A stretch of DNA of 64,000 nucleotides, from assembly GCF_015160875.1 (NCBI RefSeq), contig NZ_CP063374.1, forward strand, positions 1,736,001 to 1,800,000, written 5' to 3'. The notes beneath the pieces are model-generated. The model made no database searches. It was not told where the DNA came from and worked only from the letters and a program-made list of their open reading frames with translations. The position numbers and the translations under genes are program-made. Origin of the DNA: Streptomyces chromofuscus. Its GTDB lineage: Bacteria; Actinomycetota; Actinomycetes; Streptomycetales; Streptomycetaceae. This document shows positions 1 through 8,865 of this stretch, in pieces (positions within the stretch are counted from its first letter, which is position 1; every line of letters starts with the position of its first letter).

Positions 1-1
1 G

Positions 2-682
2 ACCGCCCCGCACAAGGGCACCTTCACGGTCTACGTCACCAAGCCCGGTTACGACCCCGCCCAGCCGCTCGGCTGGGACGACCTGGACATGGCGAGCCCG
101 GTGGCGACGGCCACCGACCCGGCCGCGTCGGGCGGTTTCTCCACCTTCTCCGGCACCCTCCCGGAGCGCTCCGGCAAGCACCTCCTGTACGCGATCTGGC
201 AGCGCTCGGACAGCCCCGAGGCCTTCTACTCCTGCTCCGACGTGAGCTTCGGCGGCGGCAACGGCGCCGGAAGCGGCTCCGACGACAGCGCCGGTGACGG
301 CGGCGACGACATCAGCGGCACCGGCGGCGAGTCCGCGGCACCCGTTCCCGCGCCCACCGCCTCCGCGCCCACCGACGAGCAGATCGAGGCCGGCGCCGAG
401 CACTCCACCGTCGAGAACCACGGCCACGGCGACGACGACCCCGACACGGCCGCGGAGCCGGCCTCCCGGACCGCCGCCCCGGACACCGCCGCGGACGCCT
501 CCTCGGCCAACCAGCCGAGGGCCGCGGCCGCCGGGGCCTCCGAGAGCCTCGCCGAGACCGGCGGCGACAGCAGCACCACGTACCTCGCGGTCGGCGGCGC
601 CGCCGCGCTCGCGCTCGGCTCGGCGGCCCTGTTCGCGTCGGTCCGCCGACGGGCGGCGGGCGGCGGCCGGCACGGCCGCTGA
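2..682 (+). CDS. AA10 lytic polysaccharide monooxygenase with LAxTG wall anchor (5' partial)
   Basis: This is the C-terminal part of a secreted copper LPMO that oxidatively cleaves chitin or cellulose. The start lies before the window and the reading frame is open from base 2. The final beta-strands are visible: TFTVYVTK, a YDPAQPLGW stretch, then LLYAIWQRSD and AFYSCSDVSF, which are hallmarks of the AA10 fold. An Asp/Gly/Ala/Thr-rich linker of about 120 residues follows. The protein ends with LAETG, a hydrophobic helix and an Arg-rich tail, a class-E sortase signal, so I infer covalent attachment to the cell wall rather than release. The catalytic N-terminal histidine is outside the window, so substrate preference cannot be judged. 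It converges on the lipase gene across a strong hairpin. Confidence 0.88.
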   Translation, partial: TAPHKGTFTVYVTKPGYDPAQPLGWDDLDMASPVATATDPAASGGFSTFSGTLPERSGKHLLYAIWQRSDSPEAFYSCSDVSFGGGNGAGSGSDDSAGDGGDDISGTGGESAAPVPAPTASAPTDEQIEAGAEHSTVENHGHGDDDPDTAAEPASRTAAPDTAADASSANQPRAAAAGASESLAETGGDSSTTYLAVGGAAALALGSAALFASVRRRAAGGGRHGR

Positions 683-692
683 GACCAGGACT

Positions 693-731
693 CCGGGGCC
701 TGACCGGCGGCTCAGGCCGGTCGGGCCCCGG
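693..731. terminator. bidirectional terminator between LPMO and lipase
   Basis: A 16-bp stem (ccggggcctgaccggc pairing with gccggtcgggccccgg, one mismatch) encloses a 7-base loop, between two convergent stop codons. Streptomyces terminators often lack a U-tract. Confidence 0.75.
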
Positions 732-766
732 CGGTGTTCGGCCGACGGTCGGCAGTCGTCAGCCGG

Positions 767-1636
767 TCAGCTGAACGCCGACGCGCAGGTGGTCGGCCGG
801 GCCCGCGCCGGGTCGAGGGCGTTGGCCACCTCGTGGAACGCGATCCGGTCGAACAGCCCGATCGCCAGGTGCTCGGAGAGGTCGACCGGGCACAGGTCCT
901 GGAGCAGCACGTTGCGCACGTCGGGTCCGTCCAGGTACTGGCTGCGGTACGGCGTGACCACTTGGTCGTACTTGGTGGCGATGACCGTGTAGCGCACGCC
1001 TGGCACGGTGTCGCCGCCCGCGTTGAGCTTGGTGAGGAAGGCGGAGCCGGCGATCTGGTCGGCGAGGGCAGGGGTGGCGGCGGAGAGCAGGTCCTCGGCG
1101 CCCGGGAAGTACGGCAGCAGACGGGTGAGGCCGGACAGGGTCGTGCCGTGGTTGTCGGGGGCGATGCCGACGAGGGCGTTCACCTCGGCCGCCCCGCCGA
1201 GGAACTTGAGGTAGTGACGGGGCATCATGCCGCCCTGCGAGTGCCCGACGAGGTCGGCCTCGGCGGCGCCGGTCGCGGCGAGGACCTCGTCGACGAACGC
1301 GTCGAGCTGTTCGGCCGACTTCTCGATCGGGCCGAGCCCGTGGAAGAACGGGACACCGGCCAACTGGCCGTAGTCGAGGGAGAAGACGCAGTAGCCGCGC
1401 TTCGTCAGGTACGGGGCGAGTCCCAGCCAGTTGTCGACGGAGTTGCCGAACGTGCCGTGCACAAGGACGACGGGGCGGGGATGAGCGGCGGACGGCTTGC
1501 AGGAGTAGTCGTTCCAGCCTCCCCCGCTGGGGGCGGCGGTGGCGGCGTTGGCGGTGGTGGCGGCGGGGAGGGTGGCGATCGCGGCGGTCAGCAGCAGCGC
1601 GACGACGGGTCTGAGCACTCGTTTCCAGGGCAGCAT
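767..1636 (-). CDS. secreted alpha/beta-hydrolase lipase/esterase
   Basis: The 289-aa product is exported and hydrolyses ester bonds of lipids outside the cell. A Sec signal peptide covers about residues 1-32, with a basic start, hydrophobic core and ANA-AT cleavage site. The fold is a lipase class 2-like alpha/beta hydrolase. The oxyanion segment VLVHGTFGN lies near residue 57. The nucleophile elbow is GHSQGG with Ser133, and Asp224 and His256 are plausible triad partners. The ATG at 1636 follows an AAGGAGA ribosome site. A perfect palindrome resembling a Crp site lies about 50 bp upstream. Substrate chain length cannot be read from sequence. Confidence 0.85.
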   Translation of the reverse strand: MLPWKRVLRPVVALLLTAAIATLPAATTANAATAAPSGGGWNDYSCKPSAAHPRPVVLVHGTFGNSVDNWLGLAPYLTKRGYCVFSLDYGQLAGVPFFHGLGPIEKSAEQLDAFVDEVLAATGAAEADLVGHSQGGMMPRHYLKFLGGAAEVNALVGIAPDNHGTTLSGLTRLLPYFPGAEDLLSAATPALADQIAGSAFLTKLNAGGDTVPGVRYTVIATKYDQVVTPYRSQYLDGPDVRNVLLQDLCPVDLSEHLAIGLFDRIAFHEVANALDPARARPTTCASAFS

Positions 1637-1684
1637 CGGGTGATCTCCTTGCGGCTCAAGGGAGGTGCGATGGCCTTACGCCCT

Positions 1685-1698
1685 GTGATCCGGATCAC
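1685..1698. promoter_or_regulatory. Crp-like palindrome upstream of the lipase gene
   Basis: GTGATCCGGATCAC is a perfect 14-bp inverted repeat centred about 55 bp before the lipase start. With its flank it reads TGTGA-N6-TCACC, close to the TGTGA-N6-TCACA pattern bound by Crp-family regulators. Assignment to Crp is inference. Confidence 0.4.
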
Positions 1699-2082
1699 CA
1701 GGATGCTGTTCACTCGTCAAGTTACGGGCGAGTAGTACAAGTGGGAAGTTACGCGTCAGTAAAAACTTCCAGTGACAACTGGTCATGAGCAGGGCGCCAT
1801 GGGCCCCACGGGCCCGTCCGGCGCGCTGCGCGGCAAGTGGCGCCCCGGCGCCCGCACTTCCCGCTGCCCGGGCAGCCCGCCCCGAGGGCCCGCAGGCCTC
1901 CGGGCCGCCTCGTCCGCGGCCCGCGCGCACCCCCGTCCCCCACACCCACCCCACCCCGCCCGTTCGGCACGACGAGCCGTGCCCGCGCCCTCACCCGATG
2001 CGACCGACGCCCGGTTCGGTCCGGAGGCGGAGCCGAACGACGGCACCCGCCTCACGCCCCGCGGGCCGACCGAGAGCGGGGC
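1699..2082. other. intergenic region, no gene seen
   Basis: This gap lies between the lipase promoter and the end of the Y-polymerase-like gene. The first ~70 bases are AT-richer and contain repeated TTACG/AGTAA half-sites (around 1719-1765) that could bind a TetR-type lipid regulator. The rest is very GC-rich, with open frames in several phases but no protein-like composition or ribosome site. Confidence 0.5.
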
Positions 2083-3057
2083 CTACGCCGCCAACGACCC
2101 CGGAATCACCGCCCGTGGCCCGAACTTGGCCCGCGCGCGGTCCGCGACCTCCTCGATCCGGCGGACCTTGTCGTCCACGGGGTCGAAGGTCAGCTGGTGG
2201 GTGGCCTGCCCGGCGGGCGTGAGCCCCTCCGCGCGCAGGGCGACCGCCCGGACCCGGGCGCGCTGGAGGCCGAGCGCTTCGTACATCCCGTACGCCGCGC
2301 GCGTCAACGCCGGTGAGTGCGCGGTCGGTTCCTGAAGGGTGCGGGTGCGGGTGGTCGAGGAGCGGTCGGCGTAGCGGACGGTGAGGGTCAGGGCTCCGCA
2401 GACCTTCTCCACGGCACGCAGTCGGCTGCCCAGTTCCTCGGTGGCCGAGAGCAGCGCGCGGCGGTGCCGCTCGGGGTCCAGCTCGTCGCGCGGGAAGGGC
2501 CGTTCGGCGGCCAGCGAACGCGACACGGCGTTCGGGACCACCCGGCCGCGGTCGATGCCGTTGGCCTTCTCGTGCAGCTCACGGCCCGCCTTCGCGCCGA
2601 TCAGCCGCTGGAGTGTGGACAGCGGCGCGCCGGCGACCCGGCCGAGGGTGTCGAGGCCGTACTCGCACAGCGTCCGGGCGGTGGCCGTTCCGACGCCGGG
2701 CAGCACGGCGACGGGCTTGTCGGCGAGGAACTCGGCGATGGCGTCCGGCTCCTCGGGCACCACGCGGGTCACCCCGGGTTCGGCGTACCGCAGCGCCACG
2801 CGGGCCAGCATCGGGCCGGGCCCCGCGCCGATCACGCAGTCGACCCCGTGGTGGGCGAGCGCCCGCACCCGGATCACCGAGGCCAGCTCCACGGCACTGC
2901 GCCCGAAGTACCGCTCGGCGCCCCGCAGATCGGCCAGCGCCCCGTCCGGCGGCAACGCCTCGACCACCGGCGTGAACTCCTCCAGCAACCCCAGCAGCCG
3001 GGGCAGGGCCGCCTCGTGCATCGGCGGCAGCTGGAAACGTACGCAGAGAATGGTCAT
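2083..3057 (-). CDS. shortened Y-family DNA polymerase-like protein (ImuB-like partner of DnaE2)
   Basis: This 324-aa protein resembles the C-terminal two thirds of DinB/ImuB proteins. It has an LRGAERYFG segment at the place of the palm acidic motif, the helix-hairpin-helix LPGVGTATARTL, and a little-finger region with VSRSLAAERPF. The two carboxylate motifs of active Y-polymerases are not seen: the start reads MTILCVRF rather than an Asp-containing strand, and SVDEA is replaced by ADLRGA. About 60 residues of fingers/palm also appear to be missing. It starts at an ATG that overlaps the dnaE2 stop (ATGA), so the two are translationally coupled. I infer a non-catalytic adaptor that docks DnaE2 on the sliding clamp, by analogy with mycobacterial ImuB. 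Confidence 0.75.
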   Translation of the reverse strand: MTILCVRFQLPPMHEAALPRLLGLLEEFTPVVEALPPDGALADLRGAERYFGRSAVELASVIRVRALAHHGVDCVIGAGPGPMLARVALRYAEPGVTRVVPEEPDAIAEFLADKPVAVLPGVGTATARTLCEYGLDTLGRVAGAPLSTLQRLIGAKAGRELHEKANGIDRGRVVPNAVSRSLAAERPFPRDELDPERHRRALLSATEELGSRLRAVEKVCGALTLTVRYADRSSTTRTRTLQEPTAHSPALTRAAYGMYEALGLQRARVRAVALRAEGLTPAGQATHQLTFDPVDDKVRRIEEVADRARAKFGPRAVIPGSLAA

Positions 3058-6000
3058 CCCGCACTCCCCGGACTCTGGTGCCACAACTTCCTTCCCACCG
3101 CGGGCCCTTCGCCCGCGGGGCGCAGATCGGCCCAGGGGTGCATCTCGTACCCCGTGGGCATCCGGATCTTCCGGCCCCCCGTGCCCTCCCGGTCCTCCGC
3201 CCCGCTCGCCCCGCTCGCCTCGTCCGTCTCCCGCCGGCCGCCCTCCGCGCCCCTGCGGGCCTCCATCGGGTCACGGGCCGCGGATCCGGCCGGCGCGGGA
3301 AGTCCCTCGGAGCCGGCGAGCCGGCGGCGCGCCGGTCCGTCGCCGTCTTCGCCGACGGTCCCGGGACCGGTGCCGCGCGCGTGCGCGAGCCGGGCCGCGA
3401 CGCCCTCCAGCCCTTCCTCCCGGCGCACTTCCAGCAGCTCGGCGAGGTTCCAGGCGGCGGCCCCCACCACACTGAGGCTGCGCGGCCCGCGCCGCTGCAC
3501 CACCCCGCGCACCAGCAGCAGCCAGGAGTGGAAGACGGTGTGCGCGCAGGCGTCGTGCGAGTCGTCGAAGAAGGCGAGGTCGACCAGGCCCGTACCGTCG
3601 TCCAGCGTGCTGAAGATGACCCGCTTGCCGGACCGGATCGGCGGCGTCTGCGTGGCCGCCTTGGCGCCCGCGACCAGCACCGTCTCACCGTGCCGGGCAT
3701 CGCGCAGCCGCCGCGCCGGCACCACGCCCAGTTCGTCGAGGAACCTGCGGTGATCGTCCATCAGGTTGCGCGAGGCGTCCATGGACAGCACGCCCAGCTC
3801 GGCGCTGAGCCGTTCCGCCGCGGACAGGTCGGGCAGCCCGGCCGACGCGGTCTTCCGCCCGCCGGCCAGAGGGAGCTGGGCACCGCCGCGACTGCGGGCG
3901 GCCCGGTGCAGCTCGGTCAGGTGCAGTTGCAGGTCACGGCGGTTGGCGCCGAAGGAGTCCAGGGCGCCGACCTGGGCCAGCCGCTGCGCCAGCGGCCGGC
4001 TGGGGCGCGCCCGCTCCCAGAAGTCCACCAGCGAGGCGTACGGCTGCCCGTCCGCGACCCGCGCCGCCTCGGCCGCGCTGATCCCGTGCACGTCGGAGAG
4101 GGCCAACCGGAGCCCCCACACTCCCGATTCAGACACCAGTTCGATCCTGTGTGCGACCCCCGACTTGTTCACGTCCAACGGGAGGATCGGCACCCCCCGC
4201 CGCCGCGCGTCCGCCAGCAGCAGCCGCTTCGGGTACATGCCGGGGTCGTGCGTGAGCAACCCCGCGTAGAAGGCGGCGGGGTGATGCGCCTTCAGCCACG
4301 CCGACTGGTACGTCGGCACGGCGAAGGCGACCGCGTGCGCCTTGCAGAAGCCGTACGAACCGAACGCCTCGACGATCTCCCAGGTCCGCCGGATCGTCTC
4401 CGCGTCGTATCCGCGCGCCGCCGCGTGCTGCGCGAACCACACCTTGATCCGCCCCTGCGACTCCGGGTCGGACAGCCCGCGCCGCACCCGGTCCGCCTCG
4501 TCGCGCCCGCAGCCGGTCATGATGTCGACGATGTGGATGATCTGCTCGTGGAAGACGACGACCCCGTACGTCTCCTTCAGCGGCCCTTCCAGATCCGGGT
4601 GCGGATAGCGGATCGGCGCCCGCCCGTGCCGTGCCTCGATGAACGGCCGCACCATGTCGGCGGCGACCGGACCGGGCCGGAAGAGCGAGATGTCCACGAC
4701 CAGGTCGTGGAAGGTGGCCGGCTGGAGCCGCCCGACCAGGTCCCGCTGCCCCGGCGACTCGATCTGGAAGCAGCCCAGCGTCTCGGTGGAGCGGATGAGA
4801 CCGTACGTCGCCGGATCGCCGTCCCGCACACCGTCCAGGTCGATCCGCTCCCCCGTCGCCCGCTCCACCTCGGCGACCGCGTGCGCCATCGCCGACTGCA
4901 TCCGCACCCCGAGCACGTCGAGCTTGAGCAGCCCGAGGTCCTCGACGTCGTCCTTGTCGAACTGCGACATGGGCAGCCCCTCGCCGCTGGTCGGCATCAC
5001 CGGCGTGCGGGACAGCAGCGAGGCGTCGGACAGGAGCACCCCGCACGGATGCATCGCGACCCCGCGCGGGAGCGCGTCCAGTGCCTCGACCAGTTCCCAC
5101 ATCTTCCCGTAGCGCTCCCGCTCCGCCGCCAGCTGCCGGAGCTCGGGCAGTTCGTCGAGCGCGGCACGGGCGTCGCGCGCACGGATGTGCGGAAAGGACT
5201 TGGCGATACGGTCGATCTCGGCGGGGTCCATGGACAGGGCCGCGCCCACGTCACGGATGGCGTGGCGGACCCGGTAGGTCTCCGGCATCGCGACCGTCGC
5301 GACCCGCTCGGCGCCGAACCGGCCGATGATCGCCCGGTAGACCTCCAGGCGGCGTGCGGACTCCACGTCGATGTCGATGTCGGGCAGCACCAGACGGCGC
5401 TTGGACAGGAAGCGCTCCATCAGCAGGCCGTGCTCGACCGGGTCGGCGTGGGCGATGCCGAGCAGGTGGTTGACGAGGGAGCCCGCGCCGGAGCCGCGCG
5501 CGGCGACCCGGATGCCCATCCTCTTCACGTCCTCGACGACCTGGGCGACCGTCAGGAAGTAGGAGGCGAAACCGTGGTGGGCGATGATGTCCAGCTCGTC
5601 GTGCATGCGCTCCCAGTACGCGCGCCGGCCGGCGTAGCCGTGCCGCACCATCCCCGCCGCCGCCCGGGAGGCGAGCACCCGCTGTGCGCTGCGCCGGCCC
5701 GCGCCGACGAGATGCGGCTCGGGGAAGTGCACGGTGCCGATGCCGAGGTCGTCCTCGGGGTCGACCACGCACTCGGCGGCGGACGCCTGCGTCTGCTCCA
5801 GCAGCCGGTGGGCGGTGTCCCGCCGGAAGCCCGCGGCCTCGACGACCCGCTCCGCCACCCCGAGCATGGCGTCCGCGTCCTTCAGCCAGGCCTCGCCGGA
5901 GTCCAGTTCCTTGGCCGGGTCGATCGGCACCAGGCGGCGGGCGGCGTCCAGCACGTCGGCGACCGGGCCCGCGCCGGGGTCGGCGTACCGGACGGCGTTG

Positions 6001-6644
6001 CTGAGCACGGGTCGGACGCGCTGCTCGGCGGCGAAACCGACGGTACGGGCGGCCAGGCGCAGGGAGCCGGGGCCGGTGCCCGAGCGGCCGTGCCAGACGG
6101 CCTCCAGGCGCAGGGCGTCGCCGTAGACCTCCCGCCAGGGCACGAGGAGCTTCGCGGCGCGGTCCGGGCGGCCCGCGGCGAGGGCGCGGCCGACGTCGGA
6201 GTCGGGGCCGAGCAGGACGGTGAGGCCGTCGGCGTGGTTGGCGGACCAGGGCAGCAGGGGTGTGCCCTCGTTCTCGTGCGCCGCAGTGACGATTCTGCAC
6301 AGATCGGCCCAGCCACGGGCGCCGTCCCGGGCGAGGAAGGTCACCCGAGGTGTCGACTCGTCGACGAAGGCACCGCCGCGCGCGGGCGTGCGGCGCCGCC
6401 GGTCCTGCCGGACGCGACCGGGTTCGGGGTCCGCCACCGCCAGCTCCGCCCCGAACAGCGGTCGGACGCCCGCCTTCGCGCAGGCCTTGGCGAAGCGGAC
6501 GGCGCCGGCGAGGGTGTCACGGTCGGTGAGCGCGAGGGCTTCCATGCCCCGCCCGGAGGCGCGCTCGGCCAGCCGCTCCGGGTGCGAGGCGCCGTAGCGC
6601 AGGGAGAAGCCGGAGACGGTGTGCAGATGCGTGAAACCCGGCAC
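3054..6644 (-). CDS. dnaE2: error-prone DNA polymerase III alpha subunit DnaE2
   Basis: This 1196-aa C-family DNA polymerase is used for translesion synthesis and damage-induced mutagenesis. The N-terminal PHP domain begins FTHLHTVSGFS. The palm contains the catalytic aspartates in PDIDIDVE, and the tail carries the tandem HhH and OB-fold regions. The start chosen is GTG at 6644 because GGGAGG sits five bases upstream; a GTG at 6659 is also possible. It is the first gene of a two-gene unit with the Y-polymerase-like gene, the arrangement of actinobacterial mutasome loci, but I see no imuA-like gene. A LexA box was not identified in the short upstream spacer. Confidence 0.93.
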   Translation of the reverse strand: MPGFTHLHTVSGFSLRYGASHPERLAERASGRGMEALALTDRDTLAGAVRFAKACAKAGVRPLFGAELAVADPEPGRVRQDRRRRTPARGGAFVDESTPRVTFLARDGARGWADLCRIVTAAHENEGTPLLPWSANHADGLTVLLGPDSDVGRALAAGRPDRAAKLLVPWREVYGDALRLEAVWHGRSGTGPGSLRLAARTVGFAAEQRVRPVLSNAVRYADPGAGPVADVLDAARRLVPIDPAKELDSGEAWLKDADAMLGVAERVVEAAGFRRDTAHRLLEQTQASAAECVVDPEDDLGIGTVHFPEPHLVGAGRRSAQRVLASRAAAGMVRHGYAGRRAYWERMHDELDIIAHHGFASYFLTVAQVVEDVKRMGIRVAARGSGAGSLVNHLLGIAHADPVEHGLLMERFLSKRRLVLPDIDIDVESARRLEVYRAIIGRFGAERVATVAMPETYRVRHAIRDVGAALSMDPAEIDRIAKSFPHIRARDARAALDELPELRQLAAERERYGKMWELVEALDALPRGVAMHPCGVLLSDASLLSRTPVMPTSGEGLPMSQFDKDDVEDLGLLKLDVLGVRMQSAMAHAVAEVERATGERIDLDGVRDGDPATYGLIRSTETLGCFQIESPGQRDLVGRLQPATFHDLVVDISLFRPGPVAADMVRPFIEARHGRAPIRYPHPDLEGPLKETYGVVVFHEQIIHIVDIMTGCGRDEADRVRRGLSDPESQGRIKVWFAQHAAARGYDAETIRRTWEIVEAFGSYGFCKAHAVAFAVPTYQSAWLKAHHPAAFYAGLLTHDPGMYPKRLLLADARRRGVPILPLDVNKSGVAHRIELVSESGVWGLRLALSDVHGISAAEAARVADGQPYASLVDFWERARPSRPLAQRLAQVGALDSFGANRRDLQLHLTELHRAARSRGGAQLPLAGGRKTASAGLPDLSAAERLSAELGVLSMDASRNLMDDHRRFLDELGVVPARRLRDARHGETVLVAGAKAATQTPPIRSGKRVIFSTLDDGTGLVDLAFFDDSHDACAHTVFHSWLLLVRGVVQRRGPRSLSVVGAAAWNLAELLEVRREEGLEGVAARLAHARGTGPGTVGEDGDGPARRRLAGSEGLPAPAGSAARDPMEARRGAEGGRRETDEASGASGAEDREGTGGRKIRMPTGYEMHPWADLRPAGEGPAVGRKLWHQSPGSAG

Positions 6645-6842
6645 ACGCACCTCCCGCACTCGTGAACCCGAACAGGCTCTCGAACATCAGTTCCCTACTC
6701 TCTCACCACCACCATAGACCAATTTCCGAACGCTTGTGCGACATCCGCCCGGGCCTGTCCGACCTGCGCAAACGCGCTCCGCCGGACGGTGGGGACATGA
6801 CAGCGACCGGGCGTTGTGGGACCCGTCTGCCGGCCTGGACGC

Positions 6843-7095
6843 ATGATCCGCACTTCTCGCCGTCGAGAACGACCGCTCCCTACGCCGCCTGATCGCCCCC
6901 TGGACCGGCTGAACGTGATCACGAGGGCGAACGGCACGGGCAAGTCGAGCCTGTACCGGGCCCTGCGACTGCTCGCCGAGTCCGCGCGCGGCGCGATCGC
7001 GGCGCCGGCCCAGGAGGGCGGGCTGCCGTCGGCGCCGTGGGCCGGACCGGAGCGGATCAGCCGTACGGTGCGTGCGGGCCGCCACCCGGTACAGA
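6843..7095 (+). pseudogene. remnant of an AAA-family ATPase, double frameshift, truncated
   Basis: An ATG at 6843 begins MIRT. The next ~15 codons read sensibly only in the +1 frame (LAVENDRSLRRLIAP). The frame then returns to give LDRLNVITRANGTGKSSLYR and ALRLLAESARG. Read together, this is the N-terminus of a RecF/SMC-like predicted ATPase with its Walker A (GANGTGKS, here ANGTGKSS) and the following GGL...WAGPE strand. Similarity stops near 7095, where a Streptomyces dispersed repeat begins, so about 300 residues are missing. Two compensating frameshifts plus loss of most of the gene make this a decayed copy, not a working gene. Confidence 0.6.
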
Positions 7096-7123
7096 GCACG
7101 GTCCCAGGCGGAACCACAGCGCC

Positions 7124-7170
7124 GATGAAGGGGCGCGGGGAGCTGCGCGACAAGCCCGCGACGCCCTGCA
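7124..7170. repeat. dispersed Streptomyces intergenic element, copy A
   Basis: The sequence aggggcgcggggagctgcgc followed by gacaagccc matches a short GC-rich element that I recall as common between Streptomyces genes. It begins exactly where similarity to the AAA ATPase ends. Confidence 0.45.
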
Positions 7171-7225
7171 GCGCCCCGCCGAAGCAACCCCCACGGCGAA
7201 CGCAACACGGCAGCACCCACTGCCC

Positions 7226-7258
7226 ACGCACGCACACGCACACGCACCGCACACGCAG
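7226..7258. repeat. CA/CGCA-rich low-complexity tract
   Basis: A run of acgcac and acac units precedes the protease terminator. It is a simple repeat and no function is visible. Confidence 0.5.
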
Positions 7259-7263
7259 ACGAA

Positions 7264-7293
7264 AGTCCCGCCCCTCGCGCACGGGGCGGGACT
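7264..7293 (-). terminator. terminator of the first protease gene
   Basis: The 11-bp arms agtcccgcccc and ggggcgggact flank a short loop, 28 bases past the stop codon. Confidence 0.8.
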
Positions 7294-7320
7294 CCACAGC
7301 GCACAGGCCGTGCGGCGCGG

Positions 7321-8403
7321 TCAGCCGATCTGTGTGCCGGTCGCCGACAGCGCCTCGGTCACCGGCTGGAAGAACGTCTCCCCACCGAAGGTGCAGTCAC
7401 CACTGCCCCCGGAGGTCAGCCCGATCGCGTTGCCCCCGGAGAACAGTGAGCCGCCGCTGTCCCCGGGCTCCGCGCAGACGTCCGTCTGGATGAGCCCGTT
7501 GACGATGTCGCCGTTGCCGTAGTTCACGGTGGCGTCCAGGCCGGTGACCGTGCCGGAGTGCACCTGCGTGGTCGAACCGCTCCGGGTGACCTGCATGCCG
7601 ACGGTCGCCTCGGCCGCACCGGTGATCTGCTGCGTCGAGCCGTTGTAGAGGTTGACCTCGCTCGGGTGGTCGACCTCGGCGGTGTACTTCACCAGGCCGT
7701 AGTCGTCGCCCGGGAAGCTGGAGTCCGCGTTCTCGCCGATGACGGTGCCGGACGCGTCGGACCAGGTGGAGATGGACTCGGTGCAGTGACCGGCGGTCAG
7801 GAAGAACGGCTCGCCGCCCTTGACCACGTTGAAGCCGAGCGAGCAGCGCCCGCCGCCACCCGTGATCGCGTCACCACCGGCGATGAAGGGCTTGAACTCC
7901 CCCTTCGTCCGCTGAAGTTCCGCCGTGCCGCCGAGTTCCTCGACGACCTGGCCCAGCTTCTGCCACTCGGCCGCGGAGACGGTCCGGTCGGCGGTCACCA
8001 CGACCTTGTTGGTGGTCGGGTCGGTCACCCAGGAGGTGCCGGGGATGGTCGCGTCCCGCTCGAGGGTGGTGCGCGCGGTCTTCAGCTCGGCGAGCGAGTT
8101 CTCGACGATTCTCGCCTCGGCGCCGGCCTCCTCGACCAGCCGGGCGGCGGCCTCGTCGAGCACGTTCACCACGAGACTCCTGGCCTTGGCGTCGTAGTAC
8201 GTTCCCGCCGCGTCGGCGCCGAGGTCCCGGTCGAGCGTCGAGGCGAGCTTTCCGGCCGCCAGGACCGACAGCGTCCTGACCTCCGGGGTGGCCGGGGTCT
8301 CGCTGGCGTTCGCACTCTGGAAGGTCACTGCCGCGGCGACGAGCGCGGCGACGCCCGCGCCTGCCACGGCCGCCCGCCGCCCGGGTATGCGTCGGTGCTT
8401 CAA
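7321..8403 (-). CDS. secreted chymotrypsin-like serine protease (streptogrisin family, long prodomain)
   Basis: This 360-aa preproprotein of peptidase family S1 is exported and self-processed. The signal peptide covers about residues 1-33. A prodomain of about 140 residues follows and includes the alpha-lytic-type segment [19 protein letters not shown]. The mature enzyme probably begins at IAGGDAI (residue 174). The triad is His206 (TAGHC), Asp234 (DDYGLVKY) and Ser316 ([10 protein letters not shown]). The start is a TTG at 8403 because AGGAGG lies six bases before it; upstream in-frame starts lack a ribosome site. The prodomain is much longer than in the neighbouring protease. It shares family and orientation with that neighbour but has its own terminator and promoter space, so they are probably separate transcripts. 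Confidence 0.9.
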   Translation of the reverse strand: MKHRRIPGRRAAVAGAGVAALVAAAVTFQSANASETPATPEVRTLSVLAAGKLASTLDRDLGADAAGTYYDAKARSLVVNVLDEAAARLVEEAGAEARIVENSLAELKTARTTLERDATIPGTSWVTDPTTNKVVVTADRTVSAAEWQKLGQVVEELGGTAELQRTKGEFKPFIAGGDAITGGGGRCSLGFNVVKGGEPFFLTAGHCTESISTWSDASGTVIGENADSSFPGDDYGLVKYTAEVDHPSEVNLYNGSTQQITGAAEATVGMQVTRSGSTTQVHSGTVTGLDATVNYGNGDIVNGLIQTDVCAEPGDSGGSLFSGGNAIGLTSGGSGDCTFGGETFFQPVTEALSATGTQIG

Positions 8404-8709
8404 CTCACGTCCTCCTGTGGGGGGTCGATCCGGGAGGTGATGGGGACCTCGCGGATCAGAAGGTCTGTGGACTGGGCGCCCACTATTCCCAGGCCCACAG
8501 GGAGCACACAAGGTCGACTTCAGGACGCGCGTACGACAACTGACGTGCGCCCCTTACGCCTTGCGCAACCTTGACTGTCCACGGTCAGCACCGGGAGCCT
8601 TCGCACTGCAAACACTACGTGCGAGTAACCACTATGCGTTCCGTGAGGTCTACTCCTGTCTCGTATTCGCCCCTCGAGACTCGATCCGGCCGGGTCCGGA
8701 CAGCAGAGA

Positions 8710-8738
8710 GCCCCCACACGCGAAGTGCGTGCGGGGGC
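8710..8738 (-). terminator. terminator of the second protease gene
   Basis: Arms gcccccacacgc and gcgtgcgggggc form a 12-bp stem with one mismatch and a tight 5-base loop. Confidence 0.7.
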
Positions 8739-8769
8739 CCACTTGCTGCCGATTACGCCGACGCCCCAA

Positions 8770-8850
8770 AGGCGGGAGCCGCATCCAACGGCGGCTCCGC
8801 CGCCGCGTGGGCGCGACAAGCCACGGACGACCTGCGGCCGCCCACGACCC
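8770..8850. repeat. dispersed Streptomyces intergenic element, copy B
   Basis: cggctccgccgccgcgtggg followed by cgcgacaagccacgg, then ctgcggccgcccac, aligns with the copy at 55607-55690 and partly with 7124-7170. Confidence 0.5.
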
Positions 8851-8865
8851 TCACCGGCGCGGCGC

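Larger units (their letters stand above)
8404..8865. other. intergenic region with terminator and repeat copy
   Basis: This gap between the two proteases holds the promoter region of the first protease (8404-8700), the terminator of the second (8710-8738) and a dispersed repeat copy (8770-8850). No coding sequence is supported. Confidence 0.55.

Noticed and set aside
1772..2335. Several overlapping open frames in the lipase to Y-polymerase gap
   Set aside because: All are Pro/Arg/Ala-rich with no ribosome site or recognisable protein features.
3078..6665. An open frame of about 1195 codons on the plus strand opposite dnaE2
   Set aside because: Its composition is Arg/Pro/His/Val-rich with no motifs, and it mirrors dnaE2 codons; a third-position GC artefact.
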